From positions 1 through 47,963 of the forward strand of contig JBNKWA010000006.1 in assembly GCA_050299555.1 (NCBI GenBank): a stretch of DNA of 47,963 nucleotides, in the 5' to 3' direction. Positions 44,070-47,963 of the stretch are shown here, one piece after another. The position numbers and the translations under genes are program-made. The notes under the pieces are model-generated. The model made no database searches. It saw nothing but the letters and a program-made list of their open reading frames with translations, and was not told where the DNA came from. The stretch is from JBNKWA01 sp050299555. GTDB lineage: Bacteria > Pseudomonadota > Alphaproteobacteria > Rhodobacterales > Rhodobacteraceae. Within the stretch, counting starts at the first letter, position 1. Each line of letters begins with the position of its first letter.

Positions 44070-44681
44070 ATGCTTGCCGATGTCCCCTCGAAGCTGCGCG
44101 CCGCGGCTGCAACCCTGGCCCTGATTGCCGCAGCGACCGTCACGCCAGCCGCAGCAACAACCTATGACATCTGGTGGTCGGGCGAGGGCGGCTATTCGCT
44201 CACCGGCAGCCTGAGCCACGCCGATGCCCTGGCCGGTACCGGGGTCATCGACGAGACCCAGATCGACGACCTGTCGATCAGCGTCTTCCTGAATGGGCTG
44301 CTGCAGGGGTCCCGGCGCCTGCTGACCGACGGGGTCGGCAGCTTTGCGGGCGCCTTCACGGTCAATTTCGACACCGTTGCGCGGCGCTTCCTGGCCGGCG
44401 GCAACACCACCAGCAACACCGGGCAGGCCTGGTTCACTTCGTCGGGCGGGTCGTCCTGCGACACCGTCGGCTTCGGCAGCGGCAGCCTTGCCCAGGGCGT
44501 CTGCGTCGGTGGCGTGCTGCAAGCCGCCAGTTTTGTCCCGATCGAGGCCGCCATCCGCGAGGGTCGCCTGCGGGTGCGGCTGGCCTCGACCCCGACGGCG
44601 CCGGTACCGCTGCCGGCAACCGCGCTGATGATGCTGTCGGCGCTGGGCGGGCTTGCTGTGGCGGCGCGCCGCAAGGCCTGA
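44070..44681 (+). CDS. Exported protein with VPLPA-type C-terminal sorting signal
   Basis: 203 residues. A signal peptide (about 1-30, ending TPAAA) and a mature domain rich in Gly, Ser, Thr and Asn lead to the C-terminus VPLPATALMMLSALGGLAVA followed by a basic ARRKA. This tripartite end (VPLPA motif, membrane span, basic tail) matches the VPLPA-CTERM sorting signal common in Rhodobacterales. The protein is probably processed and delivered to the cell surface. ATG 44070 is preferred over 44052 because GGTGGAG lies eight bases upstream. Confidence 0.85.
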   Translation: MLADVPSKLRAAAATLALIAAATVTPAAATTYDIWWSGEGGYSLTGSLSHADALAGTGVIDETQIDDLSISVFLNGLLQGSRRLLTDGVGSFAGAFTVNFDTVARRFLAGGNTTSNTGQAWFTSSGGSSCDTVGFGSGSLAQGVCVGGVLQAASFVPIEAAIREGRLRVRLASTPTAPVPLPATALMMLSALGGLAVAARRKA

Positions 44682-44866
44682 TCCGAGCACTGCCCAAGCC
44701 GGCAGGGCTGCCCCGGCATCTTTCGGCCTGAAGCCGGCGCGCGTCGTTGCGCCGGCGCCCGGAACCAGGCGGGATCGAAAGTGGATCCGATCCGGAGGTT
44801 CGCTCAAGCTGTCGAAGCTGGACCCGGGATCGCGTTTGAAGCCGATCCAGTGGTCAGGGGTGGTTT

Positions 44867-45901
44867 TTACTGCATGCGGCCGCGCGCGCCGATCAGCGAG
44901 GTTTCGTGGCCCTTCAGGGCCGGGCGCGCCATGCGCCAGCCGCCACCGCGCCGCGCCAGTTCGGGGAAGATTGCCAGAAGCTCGTCCCGGGCCTCATCCT
45001 CGAGCGTGCGGAGTGAGAAGGCGTTGGGGTGGAAGCTCTCCGCCTCGCAGCCATCGGCGAAGACGATCTCGTGCCCGTCGAAGAGCAGGTGGACATAGGT
45101 GACGCCCTCGTCGGCGCCGGCCCAGCGCACCGCGTCGCCATCGATCATGTCGCGCGCGGCGATCAGCACCTCGGCGGTGCCGAACAGCAGGCTGGCGCTG
45201 TCGTCGCGCACCAGGATGCGGTGCAGCGGCGAAACCCTGACCTCGCGCGCCGGCTGGCTGGGGCCGAAGGCGCCGGCGGCGATCACGATGGGCCTGAGCC
45301 CCGGGCTGGCGGCCAGATCGGCGGCGGTGAAGTCGCGCCGGCCCACCCAGCACAGCGGCTGCGCGCCGTGGTCCTTGGTCAGCACCAGATCGCCGGGGCG
45401 CAGGCTTTCCACCGGGCGCTCGCCGCCCGGCACCGCGATCAGCGTTCCCGGCGTGAAGCAGACGTAGAGCTCGGACGCGGCGACATTGGGCGCCGCCACG
45501 TTCTGGTCCAGCGTGTAGGTGACGCCCGGCTGCATGGCGAAGTTGGTCGCATAGCCGATGAAGTCGTTGAAGCTGGCCGAATTGCCGATGGTCAGCGTGT
45601 AGATCTGGCCGACGAGGTTGCCGTTCTGGTCATAGACGTCGGCGCCGCGCTCGGGGTTGATGAGCGTGTTGGTGTAGGTGCGCCCGTCGATGGTGCCGCT
45701 GAAGGTCTGGCTGGGCGCCAGCGCCGCGTTGCCGGGCTGGCCGTCGTTGAAGGTGGTGCCCTGGCTGTCGGTGTCGTTGACCTCGATGACGGTGGGCTCC
45801 GCCCCCGGTTGCAGGGTCAGCGACGTGGTGAGAAACTGATAGTTCTGCGACGTGATGCCGAAGTCCTGCGGACTCCATACCGCCAGGTCGTAGATTGCCA
45901 T
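44867..45901 (-). CDS. Hint-domain (Hedgehog/intein-type) protein
   Basis: 344 residues. The N-terminal half (about 1-140) is beta-rich with Thr/Asn/Gly. A Hint domain begins at Cys148 (YVCFTPGTLIAVPGGERPVE) and includes LRPGDLVLTKDHG and the histidine block REVRVSPLHRIL (His227). Such proteins are frequent in Rhodobacterales, are often secreted, and may self-cleave. There is no downstream extein-like domain, so the Hint part may simply be a C-terminal processing module. It converges with the VPLPA gene. Confidence 0.88.
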   Translation of the reverse strand: MAIYDLAVWSPQDFGITSQNYQFLTTSLTLQPGAEPTVIEVNDTDSQGTTFNDGQPGNAALAPSQTFSGTIDGRTYTNTLINPERGADVYDQNGNLVGQIYTLTIGNSASFNDFIGYATNFAMQPGVTYTLDQNVAAPNVAASELYVCFTPGTLIAVPGGERPVESLRPGDLVLTKDHGAQPLCWVGRRDFTAADLAASPGLRPIVIAAGAFGPSQPAREVRVSPLHRILVRDDSASLLFGTAEVLIAARDMIDGDAVRWAGADEGVTYVHLLFDGHEIVFADGCEAESFHPNAFSLRTLEDEARDELLAIFPELARRGGGWRMARPALKGHETSLIGARGRMQ

Positions 45902-46049
45902 GACTGCCCCGCCCTCGTTTCCTTAACGATTCGTTAACAGGCGAGATTCATGGCAGCAATATGACCGCCCGCGGGCCGCTTGTGCCGCCCGGACGGGATG
46001 TGGCGGGATGTGGTGGCGGCGCTACAGGCCCGGGGGCCGCGATTCAGCG

Positions 46050-46078
46050 CTTTTCTTCGTCCCGCGCATGGCTATACT
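46050..46078 (+). promoter_or_regulatory. Promoter of the leu leader and leuA
   Basis: TATACT (46073-46078) is a five-of-six match to the -10 box. CTTTTC (46050-46055), 17 nt upstream, is a fair match to the alphaproteobacterial -35 CTTGAC. Transcription should start at about 46084-46087, at or next to the ATG of the leader peptide. Confidence 0.6.
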
Positions 46079-46086
46079 CCGCCACC

Positions 46087-46149
46087 ATGTCTGATGCCGT
46101 CTTCCCGGCCCGGGCCCTCGGCCTGCTTCTGCTCCTTAGCCGCCTCTGA
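46087..46149 (+). CDS. Leucine leader peptide
   Basis: A 20-codon ORF contains seven leucines, including five consecutive Leu codons (CTG CTT CTG CTC CTT) after ALG. The product resembles leader peptides of transcription attenuators: scarce charged tRNA-Leu would stall the ribosome in the Leu run. No ribosome site precedes the ATG, and the promoter is so close that the transcript is probably leaderless. The stop codon lies inside the stem below. Confidence 0.8.
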   Translation: MSDAVFPARALGLLLLLSRL

Positions 46150-46196
46150 GCGTGCCGGGGTCGTCGGCGCGCGCGCTCAGGGGATGAGGTCAGCGC
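46143..46196 (+). promoter_or_regulatory. Attenuator stem-loops of leuA
   Basis: CCTCTGAGCG (46143-46152), overlapping the leader stop codon, pairs with CGCTCAGGGG (46174-46183) in ten positions (one G-U), with an inner GCCG/CGGC stem. A competing stem GCGCT/AGCGC (46173-46177 with 46192-46196) uses the 3' arm of the first. Mutually exclusive stems next to a Leu run fit attenuation. There is no long U tract, so the terminator may be weak or Rho-assisted, or control may act on translation. Confidence 0.6.
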
Positions 46197-46233
46197 CGGC
46201 CCGAACGCCAGACAGCATCCAAGGATCATCACG

Positions 46234-47784
46234 ATGACAGATACATCCGCCCAGGACCGGGTCCTGATCTTCGACACGACGCTGCGCGACGGCGAGCAGT
46301 CGCCCGGCGCCACCATGACGCTGGAGGAAAAGCTCGAGATCGCCCAGATGCTCGACGAGATGGGCGTCGACATCATCGAGGCCGGGTTTCCAATCGCGTC
46401 CGAGGGCGATTTCGAGGCGGTCTCGAAGATCGCCGCCCAGACCCGGCAGGCCGTGGTCTGCGGGCTGGCGCGCGCCAATACCAAGGATATCGACCGCTGC
46501 TGGGAGGCGGTGCGGAACGCGGCGCGGCCGCGCATCCACACCTTCATCGGCACCTCGCCGCTGCACCGGGCGATCCCGAATCTCGACATGGACCAGATGG
46601 CCGAGCGCATCCATGACACGGTGACCCATGCGCGCAACCTCTGCGACAACGTGCAGTGGTCGCCCATGGACGCGACCCGGACCGAGCACGACTACCTGTG
46701 CCGGGTGGTGGAGATCGCCATCAAGGCCGGCGCCACGACCATCAACATTCCCGATACCGTGGGCTATACCGCCCCGCGCGAAAGCGCCGAGCTGATCCGG
46801 ATGCTGATCGAGCGGGTGCCGGGGGCCGACGGGGTGGTCTTCGCCACCCATTGCCACAACGACCTGGGCATGGCGACGGCCAACGCGCTGGCCGCGGTCG
46901 AGGCGGGCGCGCGGCAGATCGAGTGCACCATCAACGGCCTTGGCGAGCGCGCCGGCAACACCGCGCTGGAGGAGGTGGTGATGGCGCTGAAGGTGCGCCA
47001 CGACATCATGCCCTGGCATACCGGCATCGACACCACCAGGATCATGACCATCAGCCGCCGGGTCGCCGCCGTCTCGGGCTTTCCGGTGCAGTTCAACAAG
47101 GCCATCGTCGGCAAGAACGCCTTTGCCCATGAAAGCGGCATCCACCAGGACGGGATGCTGAAGAACGCCCAGACCTTCGAGATCATGCGGCCCGAGGATG
47201 TGGGGCTCAGCCAGTCGGCGCTGGTCATGGGTAAGCACTCCGGGCGCGCCGCGTTGCGGGCCAAGCTGGCCGAGCTCGGCTTCGAGCTGGGCGACAACCA
47301 GCTCAACGACGTCTTCGTGCGGTTCAAGGCGCTGGCCGACCGCAAGAAGGAGGTCTACGACGACGACCTGGTGGCGCTGATGCAGGATACCGTCACCCAG
47401 GCCGGCCACGACCGGGTGCAGCTGAAGTCGCTGAAGGTGCTCTGCGGCACCGAGGGGCCGCAATCGGCCGACATGGTGCTGGTGATCGACGGCGCCGAGA
47501 AGGCCACCAGCCAGACCGGGGACGGGCCGGTGGACGCCACCTTCAACTGTCTCAAGGCGCTGGTGCCGCACCAGGCGCGGCTGGCACTGTATCAGGTCCA
47601 TGCTGTGACCGAGGGCACCGACGCCCAGGCCACGGTCAGCGTGCGCATGGAGGAGGCCGGCCGCATCGTCACCGGGCAGGCGGCCGATACCGACACCGTG
47701 GTCTCGTCGGCCAAGGCCTATATCAACGCGCTCAACAAGCTTTTCGTGCAGCGCGAGAAGGTCGCCCACGCCATGCACGGCTGA
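46234..47784 (+). CDS. leuA: 2-Isopropylmalate synthase
   Basis: 516 residues. The catalytic domain begins IFDTTLRDGEQSPGATMT and includes FATHCHNDLGMATANALAAV and INGLGERAGNTALEEV. After HESGIHQDGML comes the C-terminal regulatory LeuA-dimer domain, the site of leucine feedback. It condenses 2-oxoisovalerate with acetyl-CoA, the first step of leucine synthesis. An AAGGA ribosome site precedes the ATG. It is probably controlled by the leader peptide 85 bp upstream. A G4-loop hairpin follows 100 bp after its stop. Confidence 0.97.
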   Translation: MTDTSAQDRVLIFDTTLRDGEQSPGATMTLEEKLEIAQMLDEMGVDIIEAGFPIASEGDFEAVSKIAAQTRQAVVCGLARANTKDIDRCWEAVRNAARPRIHTFIGTSPLHRAIPNLDMDQMAERIHDTVTHARNLCDNVQWSPMDATRTEHDYLCRVVEIAIKAGATTINIPDTVGYTAPRESAELIRMLIERVPGADGVVFATHCHNDLGMATANALAAVEAGARQIECTINGLGERAGNTALEEVVMALKVRHDIMPWHTGIDTTRIMTISRRVAAVSGFPVQFNKAIVGKNAFAHESGIHQDGMLKNAQTFEIMRPEDVGLSQSALVMGKHSGRAALRAKLAELGFELGDNQLNDVFVRFKALADRKKEVYDDDLVALMQDTVTQAGHDRVQLKSLKVLCGTEGPQSADMVLVIDGAEKATSQTGDGPVDATFNCLKALVPHQARLALYQVHAVTEGTDAQATVSVRMEEAGRIVTGQAADTDTVVSSAKAYINALNKLFVQREKVAHAMHG

Positions 47785-47884
47785 CGGCGCCCGCGCCCCT
47801 GTTGTGGGGCGGGGTGATGCAGGCCCGGTAGTGCGGGTCCGATGGGGCGCTCCGGCAGGGACGCCCCTGCCCGTGACGGCATTC

Positions 47885-47963
47885 CGATCGTGCGCCGACC
47901 GCGCCCCGGGACGCTCCCCGCCCGCCCACCCTCGCGCCCCGTGGCCCGGTCGGTGCACGATCG
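47885..47963. repeat. G4-loop hairpin, copy 4 (ends at window edge)
   Basis: Arms CGATCGTGCGCCGACCG (47885-47901) and CGGTCGGTGCACGATCG (47947-47963) pair over 17 positions with one G-U. The loop has CCCCGCCCGCCCACCC (47916-47931), identical to copies 1 and 2. The arms share no sequence with the other copies beyond GATCG. Whether palindromic units lie beyond the edge is unknown. Confidence 0.85.

Noticed and set aside
44682..44866. Terminator between the VPLPA and Hint genes
   Set aside because: A GCCGGCGC/GCGCCGGC stem is present, but it lacks a U tract on either strand, so I do not call it a terminator.

Overview
The window looks like chromosomal DNA of a high-GC alphaproteobacterium, most likely in the Rhodobacterales. 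Signs of this are an Entner-Doudoroff cluster, a protein ending in a VPLPA-type C-terminal sorting signal, a Hint-domain protein, a hemD/mitofilin-like/hemY cluster divergent from tsaD, and a hom...glpX...recJ run. No plasmid, phage, IS or CRISPR structure was seen. The species cannot be named from the sequence alone.

Layout: 1-4987 is central carbon metabolism: the tail of zwf, then edd, an FMN-binding PPOX-fold protein, eda and pgi. 4988-5504 is a non-coding repeat cluster. 5505-10722 holds a class I aminotransferase followed by a tightly packed TonB-like / unknown / TPR-glycosyltransferase group. 10860-14806 (minus) is hemY-like, mitofilin-like and hemD; 14889-17755 (plus) is tsaD, gpsA, an EVE-domain gene and a DUF1761 membrane protein. 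17772-26452 (minus) holds an extensin-like gene, a probable small RNA gene, ahcY, a capsule block (kpsC, polysaccharide export lipoprotein, kpsS), rnpB and an AmpD-type amidase. 26481-30926 (plus) has an unknown conserved-looking gene, a structured non-coding stretch, a sensor kinase, tRNA-Arg, a GFA-type gene and a YcaQ-like gene. 30933-34755 has DUF2277, an 18-repeat MORN protein and nadE. 34756-35357 is a second, larger repeat cluster. 35358-38484 (minus) is a zincin-like protease, an AhpD-like protein and a membrane STAND-type NTPase with leucine-rich repeats. 38668-43967 has hom, a second GFA gene, glpX, a small membrane protein, recJ and two tRNA-Glu genes. 44070-47784 has the VPLPA protein, a Hint protein and leuA with a leucine-rich leader peptide.

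The most unusual content is not protein-coding. Two intergenic clusters (about 5.0-5.4 kb and 34.8-35.3 kb) carry seven perfect copies of the 16-bp palindrome CGTCCCCATGGGGACG. Six belong to units of about 70 bp with a conserved 33-bp spacer and GGGGACG heptamers repeated every 12 nt. Interleaved with them, and again after leuA at the window's right edge, are four hairpins. Their arms differ in sequence from copy to copy but stay complementary, and their loops carry a four-run G-tract (G-quadruplex motif GGGTGGGYGGGCGGGG). All lie at gene 3' ends. I know no named family with this architecture; whether it is new needs a database comparison.

Other regulatory DNA: a probable leucine attenuator before leuA whose leader peptide may be translated from a leaderless transcript; a self-contained promoter/closing-stem/terminator unit of about 250 nt between ahcY and the extensin-like gene; an rnpB promoter whose -10 box overlaps the amidase stop codon; a structured leader before ahcY; and a possible two-domain structured RNA upstream of the sensor kinase.
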